This document shows positions 54,546 to 63,200 of a DNA stretch of 64,000 nt, piece by piece. How positions within the stretch are numbered: position 1 is the stretch's first letter; each line of letters begins with the position of its first letter. Location: contig NZ_CP020700.1 of the NCBI RefSeq assembly GCF_003932715.1, positions 372,001 to 436,000 on the forward strand, in the 5' to 3' direction. Source of the stretch: Streptomyces tsukubensis. Its GTDB lineage: Bacteria; Actinomycetota; Actinomycetes; Streptomycetales; Streptomycetaceae. The notes beneath the pieces are model-generated. The model was given only the letters and a program-made list of their open reading frames with translations. It had not been told where the DNA came from and searched no databases. Position numbers and translations under genes: made by a program.

Positions 54546-55601
54546 ATGCGCATCCTCGCCGCCGGTGACCATTTCGTCCGCCCCGATCTGATCCGTACCG
54601 CCCTCTCCCGGGAACTGCCGGGGACCGGCGGCGAGAGCCCGGAGGTCACCGAGCTGACCCTGCCCTGGCCGTATGAGCCCTTCGGTTCCGTCGGCGGTGT
54701 CCAGGAGGCGAGCGGCACGGAGGAGGAGCTGATCGGGGCCCTGTCCGGGGTGTCGGTCTGTGTCACGCAGATGGCGCCGTTCACCGGGCGGGTGTTCGCG
54801 GCGGCTCCCGGGCTGCGGCTGGTCGCGGTCTCCCGGGGCGGTCCGGTCAACGTCGACCTCGCCGCCGCCACCCGGCACGGTGTCGCGGTCAGCTTCGCCC
54901 CCGGCCGCAACGCCGCCGCGGCGGCCGAGTTCGCCGTGGGGCTGATGCTCGCCGCGATGCGCCGGATCGGCACGGCGGACGCCGAGCTGAAGGCCGGCCG
55001 GTGGCGTGGCGATCTGTACGCGTACGAGGAGGGCGGCACCGAACTCGCCGGTGCCACGGTGGGTCTGGTCGGCTACGGCGCCATCGGCCGGATCGTGGCC
55101 CGGGTCCTGCTGGCCTTCGGCGCCCGGGTGCTGGTCGCCGACCCGTACACGGATCCGGTCGCCGCGGCGGCCGACGGTGTGGAGCCGGTCGAGCTGGACG
55201 CGCTGCTGCGCCGCAGTTCGGTGGTGAGTCTGCACGCCCGGCTCACCGAGGAGACCCGCGGTCTGATCGACGCCCGGCGGCTCGGTCTGCTGCCGCGCGG
55301 CGCGGTCCTGGTCAACTCGGCGCGCGGCGGGCTGCTCGACCACGCCCCGCTGCCGGACCTGTTGCGCAGCGGCGCGCTCGGCGCCCTCGCCCTCGATGTG
55401 TACGACGTCGAGCCGCCGCCCGGCGACTGGCCGCTGCGGGACGCCCCGAACGTCATCACGACCCCTCATCTGGCGGGCGCCACCCGGCAGACGGCCCATC
55501 GGGCGGCGGCGATCACGGCGGCCGAGGTGGGGCGTTTCGCCCGCGGCGAGCCACTGGCCCATCCGGCCAACCCGGAGGTCCTCGTGGCGGACCGGTCATG
55601 A
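54546..55601 (+). CDS. D-2-hydroxyacid dehydrogenase (phosphoglycerate dehydrogenase-like)
   Basis: 351 aa NAD(P)-dependent oxidoreductase. Dinucleotide site GLVGYGAIGRIVARVL (173-188); catalytic residues Arg260 (NSARGG), Glu289 (DVEP) and His308 (TPHLAGAT). ATG 54546 with GAAGGA upstream. First gene of the plus-strand unit facing the DeoR operator; coupled with FGGY kinase 2 downstream. Not a SerA: it lacks the C-terminal ACT domain and sits with sugar genes. Likely oxidises or reduces a sugar-acid-like substrate. Confidence 0.9.
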   Translation: MRILAAGDHFVRPDLIRTALSRELPGTGGESPEVTELTLPWPYEPFGSVGGVQEASGTEEELIGALSGVSVCVTQMAPFTGRVFAAAPGLRLVAVSRGGPVNVDLAAATRHGVAVSFAPGRNAAAAAEFAVGLMLAAMRRIGTADAELKAGRWRGDLYAYEEGGTELAGATVGLVGYGAIGRIVARVLLAFGARVLVADPYTDPVAAAADGVEPVELDALLRRSSVVSLHARLTEETRGLIDARRLGLLPRGAVLVNSARGGLLDHAPLPDLLRSGALGALALDVYDVEPPPGDWPLRDAPNVITTPHLAGATRQTAHRAAAITAAEVGRFARGEPLAHPANPEVLVADRS

Positions 55602-55689
55602 CCGCGGCCGCCGGACCGGGCGCGCCCCGGGGGCCGCGGACCGGACGGTTCCGTCGTCCCGCGCGGCCGGGCGGGGAAGGGGGCCGGCC

Positions 55690-57174
55690 GTGAGTACGGT
55701 CCTCGGAGTCGACATCGGCACGTCGGTCACCAAGGCCGTCCTCTTCGACGAGGAGGGGACGCCGCTGGCGTCGGCGGCCCGGCCCTCACGGCTGGACCGG
55801 CTGCCCGGCGGCCGGGTGGAGCAGGACCCCGACGACGTCGTGGCGAGCGTCCGGTCGGTGGTGCGCCAGGTGGTGTCGGCGGCCGGACGCCCCCCGGAGG
55901 CGCTGGCCCTGACCGGCCAGGGCGACGGGCTGTGGCTGCGGGACGGGGCCGGGCGGCCGGTGCGGCCCGCGATCTCCTGGCTGGACGCGCGCGCTTCGGA
56001 GCTGGTGACCCGCTGGCTGACGGACGGCACGATCCGTCGGGCGTACGCGTCCACCGGATCCGGGATGTTCCCCGGCTGCCACGGCCCCCTGCTGCACTGG
56101 CTCCAGGAGCACGAGCCGGAGAGCCTCGCCCGGGCCGCCACCGCCGGATACTGCGTGGACACCGTCGCGGAGCGGCTGACGGGCCGGGTCTGTCTGGACG
56201 CCTCCGACGCCACGCTCCCGTTCCTCGACCCCCGCACCCGGACGTACGCCCCCGACGCGCTGGCCGCCTGCGGGATCGCCGAGCGGGCCGGGCTGCTGCC
56301 GGAGCCCGCCGCCCCGGGGACGGTCCTCGGTCTCGACGCGCGGGGCGCCTCGCTGCTCGGCCTCGCCGAGGGCCTGCCCGTGGTCGCGGGCCCGTACGAC
56401 CTGCCGGCCTGTGCCGTGGGCAGCGGGGTACGGGAGCCGGGCGACGGGCTGCTGATCCTCGGGACGACCCTGGCCTGCCAGGTGCTGACGGACCGGGTCG
56501 ACCTCGACCCGGCGGCGGAGCCCGCCGGAATGTGGCTCTGCACCCCGGCGCCCGGACGGTGGCTGCGGGCCATGCCCGCGATGGTCGGCACCGCGGCGCT
56601 GGAGTGGGTGCTCGCGCTGGTCGGCGCGGGTACGGACGCGGTGGACACGCTGCTCGCCGCGAGCCCGCCCGGGGCGCGGGGGGTCCGTGCCCTGCCGTTC
56701 CTGTCCGAAGCGGGCGAGCGGGCCCCGTTCGTGGAGCCCGCGGCGCACGGCAGGCTCGACGGGCTGAGCTTGGCCACCGGTCCGGCCGACGCCGTCCGCG
56801 CGGTGTGCGAGGCCATCGCGTACGCCGCCCGGCACTGTCTGGAGACCGCGGGACTCAGCGGCACCCTGGCGCTGTGCGGCGGGGGCACCCGCTCGGTGAT
56901 GTGGGCCCGGCTGATCGCCGATGTGCTCGGCAGGCCGGTCCGGATCCCGCTGGCCGAACAGGTCGGCGCGCTGGGCGTGGCGGCGGTCGCGCGCAGTGCG
57001 CTGGACACCTCCTCCCCGTCCCCGGTCTTCTCCGGCGCGCCGCCGTCGGCCCACCGGACCGTCGAGCCGGACCCCGGGAACGCCGCCCGGTACGAAGAGG
57101 GGTACGCCCGCTACCGCGCCGAACTCGCCCGGGTCCGGGCGCGGTGGAGCGAAGCCGGTCCCCCGGGGCGCTGA
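55690..57174 (+). CDS. FGGY-family sugar/polyol kinase 2
   Basis: 494 aa. N-lobe GVDIGTSVTKAVLFD; substrate region GQGDGLWLRD and WLDARASELV; C-lobe ILGTTLACQVL, GGGTRSVMWARLIADVLG. The GDGxWL...WLDARA combination resembles erythritol/polyol (EryA-like) kinases, tentative. GTG 55690, GGGGAAGGGGG upstream. It lies 88 nt after the dehydrogenase. Opposite strand holds FGGY kinase 1, so the locus has two different kinases. Confidence 0.9.
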   Translation: MSTVLGVDIGTSVTKAVLFDEEGTPLASAARPSRLDRLPGGRVEQDPDDVVASVRSVVRQVVSAAGRPPEALALTGQGDGLWLRDGAGRPVRPAISWLDARASELVTRWLTDGTIRRAYASTGSGMFPGCHGPLLHWLQEHEPESLARAATAGYCVDTVAERLTGRVCLDASDATLPFLDPRTRTYAPDALAACGIAERAGLLPEPAAPGTVLGLDARGASLLGLAEGLPVVAGPYDLPACAVGSGVREPGDGLLILGTTLACQVLTDRVDLDPAAEPAGMWLCTPAPGRWLRAMPAMVGTAALEWVLALVGAGTDAVDTLLAASPPGARGVRALPFLSEAGERAPFVEPAAHGRLDGLSLATGPADAVRAVCEAIAYAARHCLETAGLSGTLALCGGGTRSVMWARLIADVLGRPVRIPLAEQVGALGVAAVARSALDTSSPSPVFSGAPPSAHRTVEPDPGNAARYEEGYARYRAELARVRARWSEAGPPGR

Positions 57175-57316
57175 TCACCGCCCCGGCCCAGCAGCCGGTG
57201 CGGGTTCCGGAGCCCTGATGGACCCTCGACACACAGGCGTTCCGGTATCCCCCTTCGTCCGCCCCTTCGTCCCTCTGCCGGTTCGTCCGTTCGAGAGCCA
57301 CGATTCCGGAGGATTC

Positions 57317-58510
57317 ATGCGGCTGTACGTACGCTTGCGACTCCCCGCCCTGCTGGCCGTCACCGTCCTCACCTCGGCGCTGCTGACCGGCCGGGGTACG
57401 GCAGGGGACCTGGGACCGGCCGCCGCCCCGGCCGGGCGGGCGCAGCCGCTGCCCGCGGTGATCGACGGCGGTGCCTGGCGGTCCGGCCATCTCCAGGGGA
57501 TGGCCCTGGACCGGGCCCGTGGCGCGATGTACTTCTCGTACACCGACCGGCTGGTGAAGACGGATCTCGGCGGGCGGCCGACCGGCTCGGTCACCGGCAT
57601 CTCCGGCCATCTGGGGGACCTCGACCTCCACCCCGGCGACGGGCGGGTGTACGGATCCCTGGAGCACAAGGCGGGGAACGCCTTCTACATCGCCGTCTTC
57701 GACCCCGGCCGGATCACCCGGATGAACATGGACGCCCGGACCTCCGGGGTGATGACGACCGTCCATCTCCAGCAGGTCGCCGACGACTACACCGCCGATA
57801 TGAACGGTGACGGGGTCTTCGACGGCAACACCGGCAATACGCCCGACCACCGGTACGGGACGAGCGGTATCGACGGGGTCGCCTTCGGTCCCGCCCTCGG
57901 ACCGGGCGACGGCCTGCGGCTGACCGTGGCGTACGGGATCTACTCCAACACGGCCCGGTCGGACAACGACCACCAGATCCTGCTCCAGTACGACACCACC
58001 GACTGGGCCCGGTACGAGCGGCCGCCGGGCGGGGCCGATCCGCACCGCAGCGGCCCGGACTCGTACACCGGCCGCTACTTCGTCCACACCGGCAATACGA
58101 CGTACGGGGTGCAGAACCTGGCCTGGGATCCGGCGACCCGGAACTGGCTGCTGGCGGTCTACAAGGGGAAGAAGCCGGCCTTCCCGAACTACACCCTCTT
58201 CGTCGTCGACGGCGCCGTGCCCGCCCGGCCAGGGCTGATCCGCGGTCAGGCCGTGCCCCGGCCGGGGAATCTGCTGAGGCTGGAGCCGACGGGGCTGCTC
58301 CATCTCCCCAGCGGGATCCACGGCCGGCGGGGCGGGGGCCAGTACGGCCTCGTCCCCGTCGGCGACGGGACCCACTATGTCGCCGAGACGGGGACGGAGA
58401 CCTCGGGCGGCGTCACGCTTCAGAAGGGACGCGCGGTGCTGCATCGCTGGACGGGAGCGGCGGATCCGTTCGAGCCGGTGGTTCCGCGGGCTGCGGCCGC
58501 CCGGCGCTGA
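57317..58510 (+). CDS. Secreted protein of beta-propeller type, unknown function
   Basis: 397 aa. Signal peptide (residues 1-30, hydrophobic ALLAVTVLTSALL) followed by repeated blade-like segments: LQGMALDRARGAMYFSY, LGDLDLHPGDGRVYGSL, VAYGIYSNT, GVQNLAWDPATRNWLLAVY. A calcium-binding-like loop DMNGDGVFDGNTG lies near residue 160. GGAGG precedes ATG 57317. It may bind or cleave a polymer; I do not recognise the family. Its end overlaps the convergent gene by 98 nt. Confidence 0.78.
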   Translation: MRLYVRLRLPALLAVTVLTSALLTGRGTAGDLGPAAAPAGRAQPLPAVIDGGAWRSGHLQGMALDRARGAMYFSYTDRLVKTDLGGRPTGSVTGISGHLGDLDLHPGDGRVYGSLEHKAGNAFYIAVFDPGRITRMNMDARTSGVMTTVHLQQVADDYTADMNGDGVFDGNTGNTPDHRYGTSGIDGVAFGPALGPGDGLRLTVAYGIYSNTARSDNDHQILLQYDTTDWARYERPPGGADPHRSGPDSYTGRYFVHTGNTTYGVQNLAWDPATRNWLLAVYKGKKPAFPNYTLFVVDGAVPARPGLIRGQAVPRPGNLLRLEPTGLLHLPSGIHGRRGGGQYGLVPVGDGTHYVAETGTETSGGVTLQKGRAVLHRWTGAADPFEPVVPRAAAARR

Positions 58511-59842
58511 CCGGCGGGACATGCCGCAGCAGGACCCGGACCAGTCCCGCGGACGCGTTGGCGGCGGCGGGCCGCGACGAGCCCGCGGCGCTGCTGCTGG
58601 GCTGCGCGGACGCGGCCCGGACGGCGACGGGTGCGCCGTGACGACCGGCGCGTGGCCGATGCGGATGCCGTAGTCCGGGGAGACCCGGTCGGTCCCGCTG
58701 CTGCCGCGGTCGTTCTTTCCGGTGACGGCGACGAAGCCGCTGACGATCACCGGCGGATGCGGGGCGGTCGCCTCGCCCAGGACCCGCAGTCCGGCGGACT
58801 TGTTGGCGGTGTCGCCGTACCGTCCGTCGCGGCGGGCGTAGCAGCCGGAGAACAGCACGGGCCGGTTGGCGGCGCCCTTGGCGGTCAGATGCCAGCCGTC
58901 GCCGCCGTTGCGGTCGGTGGAGCAGGCGTTGTAGACGATGCCGTCGCTGTACCGCTGGAGGCGGAAGCCGTGGAGACGATTGAAGACGCTGCGGCAGTTG
59001 GTGTACGTGGTGTCGCCGGGGGCGACGTGGTAGTAGCCCGTGTTGCACTCCCCGGCCAGACAGTCGGTCAGCTGCGCGTCGGTGAGGCTGTCTAGGTGGA
59101 AGCCGTAACTGGGGGTGGCCGCGTCGGCGTCCTTGATGTTCCAGCAGGTGACCTCGTTGAGCCGCCAGCCCTTGGAGAAGTAGGTGTTGCCGTCGGCGCG
59201 GACATGGGGCTTGGTGTGGACGGCGTGCCCGTAGAACTGCCAGAAGGTGCAGCGGTCGATCCGCAGGTCGCGGACGACGCCTTCAGCGAGGAGCCCGCCG
59301 ACTCCCGGCGCGGAGACTCCGTTGAACGCCAGGTCGACCAGCCGGATGCCGTCGGGGTCGGCGGCGAGCGCGGGGCGGCCCGGGACGCCCTTCTCCTTGT
59401 CCGGTATGCGGATGAGGACATCGCCGGTGAACTGGCCCGAGAAGGGCTTGATGCAGGAGGGCGCCGCGGTTTCGTAGGGCCACCGGCCCGCGTGGGCGCC
59501 GCGGACGGTGACATTGGCCGTGGAGAGGACCAGGGTCCGCTTCGTCTTGTACTTCCCGCGCGGCAGATAGACCGTGTCGCCCTCCTCCGCGGCGTCGAAG
59601 GCCGCCTGGAGCGCGGGCCCGTCGTCGGCGGCGTCGTCGCCCAGGGCGTTGTACGGTGCCTCGGTCACGTCGATCCAGCCGCGCCCGCTGCCGGGGGCCC
59701 CGGCGGGGTTCGCGGCGTGTGCGGTGCCCGCGCCCAGGGCGACCGTGGGGACGGCAGCGGCGGCGGTCCCGGCGAACAGTGCCGCGCGGCGGCTGAGCCC
59801 GCCGTCCCGGCCGCGGGGGTCCGTCCGGTTGTTCTGAGACAT
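58413..59842 (-). CDS. Tat-exported pectate-lyase-fold protein, probable frameshift near the 3' end
   Basis: Right-handed beta-helix protein, about 475 aa if the frame is corrected. A Tat signal (LSRRAALFAG; AHA cleavage near residue 42) precedes a Pectate_lyase_3-type start (YNALGDDAADDGPALQAAFDAA) and repeated beta strands. From ATG 59842 the reading is coding-like until about 58640, then loses third-position bias and never meets a stop until 56855, antisense to two genes. Reading continues coding-like in another frame to TGA at 58413; one missing base near 58630-58640 would explain it. Function: polysaccharide binding or cleavage. Confidence 0.65.
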
Positions 59843-59998
59843 CTGCCGTTCTCCTTCTGGTTCCGTGTCGGCGATGCGCGGACCGGCCGGGCGCGGGCCC
59901 GGGCGGGCGGGGCGCCGGACCGCCCGGCTTCCCGTGCATGATCATCCGATACGGCGGGAGGAGAACGACAGCTATCCCGTGATGGCCCGCCCCGGACG

Positions 59999-60032
59999 GC
60001 GACGGCCGGAGGCGGGTGCCTCCGGCCGTCGC
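59999..60032 (-). terminator. Terminator after the subtilisin gene
   Basis: 15-bp perfect stem (59999-60013 and 60018-60032), GGGT loop, 88 nt after the protease stop on the minus strand. Confidence 0.8.
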
Positions 60033-60119
60033 GTTCGGGTGGGGCGGTGATCGGCGGCCGTCCCGGAGGACGGCCGGGCGACCACGGTCGCGGGTCGGTT
60101 CACCCGCGGCCGTGACGGG

Positions 60120-61355
60120 TCAGTTCACCCGCAGCAGCCGGTTGGGCGAGCCCGGGCCCGGGTTGATGACCACTCCGGGAGTGGCCGCCGCCACCAGGGC
60201 GTTGCCGACCTGCGCGGGCGGCGCGGTCGGGTTGTTGCCGAGGTGGAGCGCCGCGGCGCCCGCGACGTGGGGCGCGGCCATCGACGTACCCGAGATGGTG
60301 TTGACGGCCGTGTCGCTGGTGTGCCAGGCGGAGGTGATGTTGGTGCCGGGCGCGAAGAGGTCGAGTATCGCGCCGTAGTTGGAGAAGCCGGAGCGGGCAT
60401 CCGTGATGGTCGTCGAGCCGACCGTGAGCGCCTCACCGACACGTGCCGGGGAGAAGTTGATCGCGTCGAGGTTGCTGTTGCCCGCGGCGACCGCGACGGT
60501 GACTCCGGCGTTGACGACTCCGCGGACGGCGTTGTCGAGGGTGGTGTTCGCCCCGCCGCCGAGGCTCAGGTTCGCCACGGCGGGCTTGACGGCGTTGCGG
60601 GCGACCCAGTCGACCCCTGCGACGACGCCCGCGATGGTGCCGGACCCGGCGTTGTTGAGCACGCGAACGGCGACGATCCGGGCCCGCTTGGCGACACCGT
60701 GGGCGGTGCCTGCGACCGTGCCGGCGACGTGCGTGCCGTGGCCGTTGCCGTCCTGGGCGACGTTGTCGTTGTCCACGGCGTCGTAGCCGTTGACGGCGCG
60801 GCCGCCGAAGTCGCTGTGGGAGATCCGGACCCCGGTGTCGATGATGTAGGCGCTGACGCCCGCACCGGCCGAGTCCGGATAGGTGTAGCGCTGGTTCAGC
60901 GGCAGCCTGGGCTGGTCGATCCGGTCGAGACCCCATGAGGGCGGGTTGACCTGGGTGGCCTGGATGCTGACGGTCTGGTCCTGGGCGACGGACGCCACCC
61001 GGGGGTCGGCGGCCAGTCTCTTCGCCTGCCGCTCGGAGAGGTTGACCGCGTAACCGTTGATGGCCTTGGTGTAGGTGCGCTTGACGACCGCGCCGTACTG
61101 CTTCGCGAGCGCGCGGCCCTCGGCGGAGGCCGAACGGACCCGGCTGTCGCGGAGGGTGACGATATAGCTGTCCTTGACCGCGTTGGGCGTTCCGGCGTCG
61201 ACGATCCTGCCCTCGCGCGGTTCGGGTGCCGCGGCTGCGGGCAGCGCGGTCACGAAACCGAGGGTCAGGGCGGCCGCGAGGGCGGCGCCGAGGGGAGAGA
61301 ACGTCCGCCGGGAACGGCCGGTGTCACGTCGGCCGTGGTACTGCGTCACTGCCAT
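60120..61355 (-). CDS. Secreted subtilisin-like serine protease (S8)
   Basis: 411 aa. Signal peptide (residues 1-43), Inhibitor_I9 propeptide (about 55-135, ending VEQ-like region VASVAQDQ), then the peptidase: Asp173 (IIDTG), His206 (HGTHVAG), oxyanion Asn293 (AAGN) and Ser358 (GTSMAAPHVAG). Proteinase-K-like layout with no C-terminal extra domain. ATG 61355 with GAGGA upstream. A TTGACA box lies at 61459-61464 on the minus strand. Confidence 0.95.
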   Translation of the reverse strand: MAVTQYHGRRDTGRSRRTFSPLGAALAAALTLGFVTALPAAAAPEPREGRIVDAGTPNAVKDSYIVTLRDSRVRSASAEGRALAKQYGAVVKRTYTKAINGYAVNLSERQAKRLAADPRVASVAQDQTVSIQATQVNPPSWGLDRIDQPRLPLNQRYTYPDSAGAGVSAYIIDTGVRISHSDFGGRAVNGYDAVDNDNVAQDGNGHGTHVAGTVAGTAHGVAKRARIVAVRVLNNAGSGTIAGVVAGVDWVARNAVKPAVANLSLGGGANTTLDNAVRGVVNAGVTVAVAAGNSNLDAINFSPARVGEALTVGSTTITDARSGFSNYGAILDLFAPGTNITSAWHTSDTAVNTISGTSMAAPHVAGAAALHLGNNPTAPPAQVGNALVAAATPGVVINPGPGSPNRLLRVN

Positions 61356-61813
61356 CAGAGGGATCCTCCTCGTCGGTGGTGCGCTGGTGGGGGGTGGTGC
61401 GGGTGGATCGTTGTGCGGCTCCACGGATGTGTCACACACCCAGAGACGGTCAGGAACATGTCAACTCCTGCCGTCAGCACCACACCCTGGCGCGACGGCG
61501 GCGATTGCACAAGAGGGGACCGCCCCGAACTCCCCCGGACCGCCTGGGAACGGCGTGCCGGGGCGCGCACCGGGCGGACGATCACCGCAGGCAGACAGGC
61601 GTACGCGGTGGTACCGGTGGCGGAGTGTTACAGGCGTATGGCGTTTTCGTACGGCGCCTCCGCCGCCGGCCCCGCCGGGGCGCCCGGACCGGGTGCCGAA
61701 GGTGAACACCCCGCCCCCGGGAGCGCGTCGGGGGTCCCGGGGTGGCGGTGCACGGCGTTGCTCCGTCCGGCCCGGCGTCCGGAACCGGCGTTGCCGGTTC
61801 CGGACGGCGGACG
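61356..61813. other. Intergenic region upstream of the protease
   Basis: About 460 nt. The minus strand has TTGACA at 61459-61464, the only perfect -35 box noticed in the window, about 105 nt before the protease start. The rest is GC-rich without recognised genes. Confidence 0.5.
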
Positions 61814-61859
61814 GGCCGTCGCCGGGGGCGCGCATCGGTGCGCACCCCCGGCGACGGCC
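61814..61859 (-). terminator. Terminator after the transglycosylase gene
   Basis: 21-nt arms (61814-61834 and 61839-61859) with 20 of 21 pairs and a TCGG loop, 17 nt after the stop on the minus strand. Very strong. Confidence 0.85.
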
Positions 61860-61875
61860 GGTCCTGCCCTCCGGC

Positions 61876-62367
61876 TCAGTAGGGGCCGAAGACGTTGTCG
61901 ATGGAGCCGTAGCGGTCGGCCGCGTAGTTGGCGGCGGCGACGATGTTGGCGACCGGGTGGAAGGGGTCGTTCGGGGTGCCCGCGACCCAGTAGGCGCGGA
62001 ACGTCGGGTCGATCACCTGGAGCAGCCCCTTGGACGGGGTGCCGTTGACCGCGTTGATGTCCCAGTTGTTGACGGCCAGCGGGTTGCCGCTGGACTCGCG
62101 CATGATGTTGCGGTGCAGTCCCTCGTACGTACCGGGGATGCCGTTGAGGCGCATCACGTCGAGCGCCTCGATGATCCAGCCGTTGAGGGTGCCGGCGTAG
62201 GCGGCGGGAGCGGCCTGCGGCGCCGCCGCGGGAGCGGAGGCAGGGGCGGCGGAGGCGGTGCCGGGGACGGCGAGGGCGAGCGTGACGGCCAGGGTGCCGG
62301 CGGCGGTGAGCCCTCCGGCCCAGGCCCGGCGGCGGGGCCGGGTGGTGCGCGTGCTGAGTACGGACAT
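61876..62367 (-). CDS. Secreted transglycosylase-like (SLT) protein
   Basis: 163 aa. Signal peptide with AQ/ASA cleavage near 40, an Ala/Pro-rich linker, then a lysozyme-like SLT core: catalytic Glu91 in IMRESSGNP, GLLQVIDPTFRAYW, and a C-terminal YAADRYGS block. Probably cuts peptidoglycan during growth or germination. A structured leader precedes it. No LysM domain. Confidence 0.9.
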   Translation of the reverse strand: MSVLSTRTTRPRRRAWAGGLTAAGTLAVTLALAVPGTASAAPASAPAAAPQAAPAAYAGTLNGWIIEALDVMRLNGIPGTYEGLHRNIMRESSGNPLAVNNWDINAVNGTPSKGLLQVIDPTFRAYWVAGTPNDPFHPVANIVAAANYAADRYGSIDNVFGPY

Positions 62368-62639
62368 ACCGGGGAGCCCTTCGGATGGGGAAGCCGCACA
62401 CGGGGACGGGAGCGGAGCGCTCCGGTGGCGGCGTGGGCAGATTCTTAGCGGTGACGGGGAGCGCTAGCAACGAGCTCGCTGCTAAGCCGGATAGTGGAAG
62501 AGCTCCCGGCGCCGGGCGCCGCATCGCACCCGCAGGGCAACCCACAGGGAAACCTCAGTGGCGGAAAACCACTAAGAGGCGTCGTATGTGATGTACGTCC
62601 CAGAACAAAACGCCCGGGGGATATGAGGAATATTCAATG
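62368..62639 (-). promoter_or_regulatory. Structured leader of the transglycosylase gene
   Basis: Contains a 9-bp hairpin with a 2-nt bulge (62553-62579), a dyad centred on GAGCTC (62463-62487) and CTTAGC (62444-62449), which can pair alternatively with GCTAAG at 62481-62486 (plus-strand coordinates). Such alternative pairings suggest RNA regulation. I looked for the c-di-AMP (ydaO) riboswitch that controls some Streptomyces cell-wall hydrolases and did not find its conserved blocks. Confidence 0.45.
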
Positions 62640-63023
62640 ACATGTCCGGAATGCCCCTAGGGGGTAGTGGGGCCCGGATCGCGGTCCGCGCCTCCGCCCT
62701 CTCGGCCCGCGCCCGCCGCCCTTCCCAGGGGCCGGGCCCGCAGGGACCCCCACCGCGCCCCGCCACGCGGGAGGGCACCCTCCCGCGCCGGGGCGCGCAC
62801 GGACCCGCGGAGCACGGACCTCGTGGAGCACGCGGGCCCGCCGCCGTACACGGAAACAGCCGGGCGTGGGACGGGGGACGTATCGGGCGGAATGCGGGCG
62901 CGCGGTACGGATCCCGGGCGCCGGGCGCGAAGTGCGTCCGCCGATGCCCGGGTTGGCGCGGAGAGCGGAACAACTCGCCGCGCGGAGCGCGCCGCCGTCC
63001 CGCCGACGGCCCCCCGACGGAAC

Positions 63024-63058
63024 AGCCGAGGGGCCCACCCCCGTAGGGCCCCTCGGCT
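63024..63058 (+). terminator. Terminator with no gene immediately upstream
   Basis: 13-bp perfect stem (63024-63036 and 63046-63058), 9-nt loop. The preceding 380 nt (62640-63023) have no convincing gene on either strand; open frames there are Arg/Gly/Pro-rich. Confidence 0.7.
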
Positions 63059-63200
63059 CCGTTCACCTGCTCACGGCCGGGCCTGCGGCCCGTTTCCCGA
63101 CAGCGTGAACGTGGCCATACAAAGCCTTGCGCGCGTAGATTGCAAGCGACAAGGTATGCACTGGCCGCAGATTGCGGGAAGTGTCGACGGGGAGGTGCGC

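Noticed and set aside
56855..58412. Extension of the pectate-lyase-fold protein to 995 aa
   Set aside because: The extension is antisense to the secreted beta-propeller gene and FGGY kinase and lacks coding bias.
62368..62639. c-di-AMP (ydaO) riboswitch upstream of the transglycosylase
   Set aside because: The conserved GGGGAACC, GGGUGAA and CCGAAUCCG blocks are absent on the sense strand.
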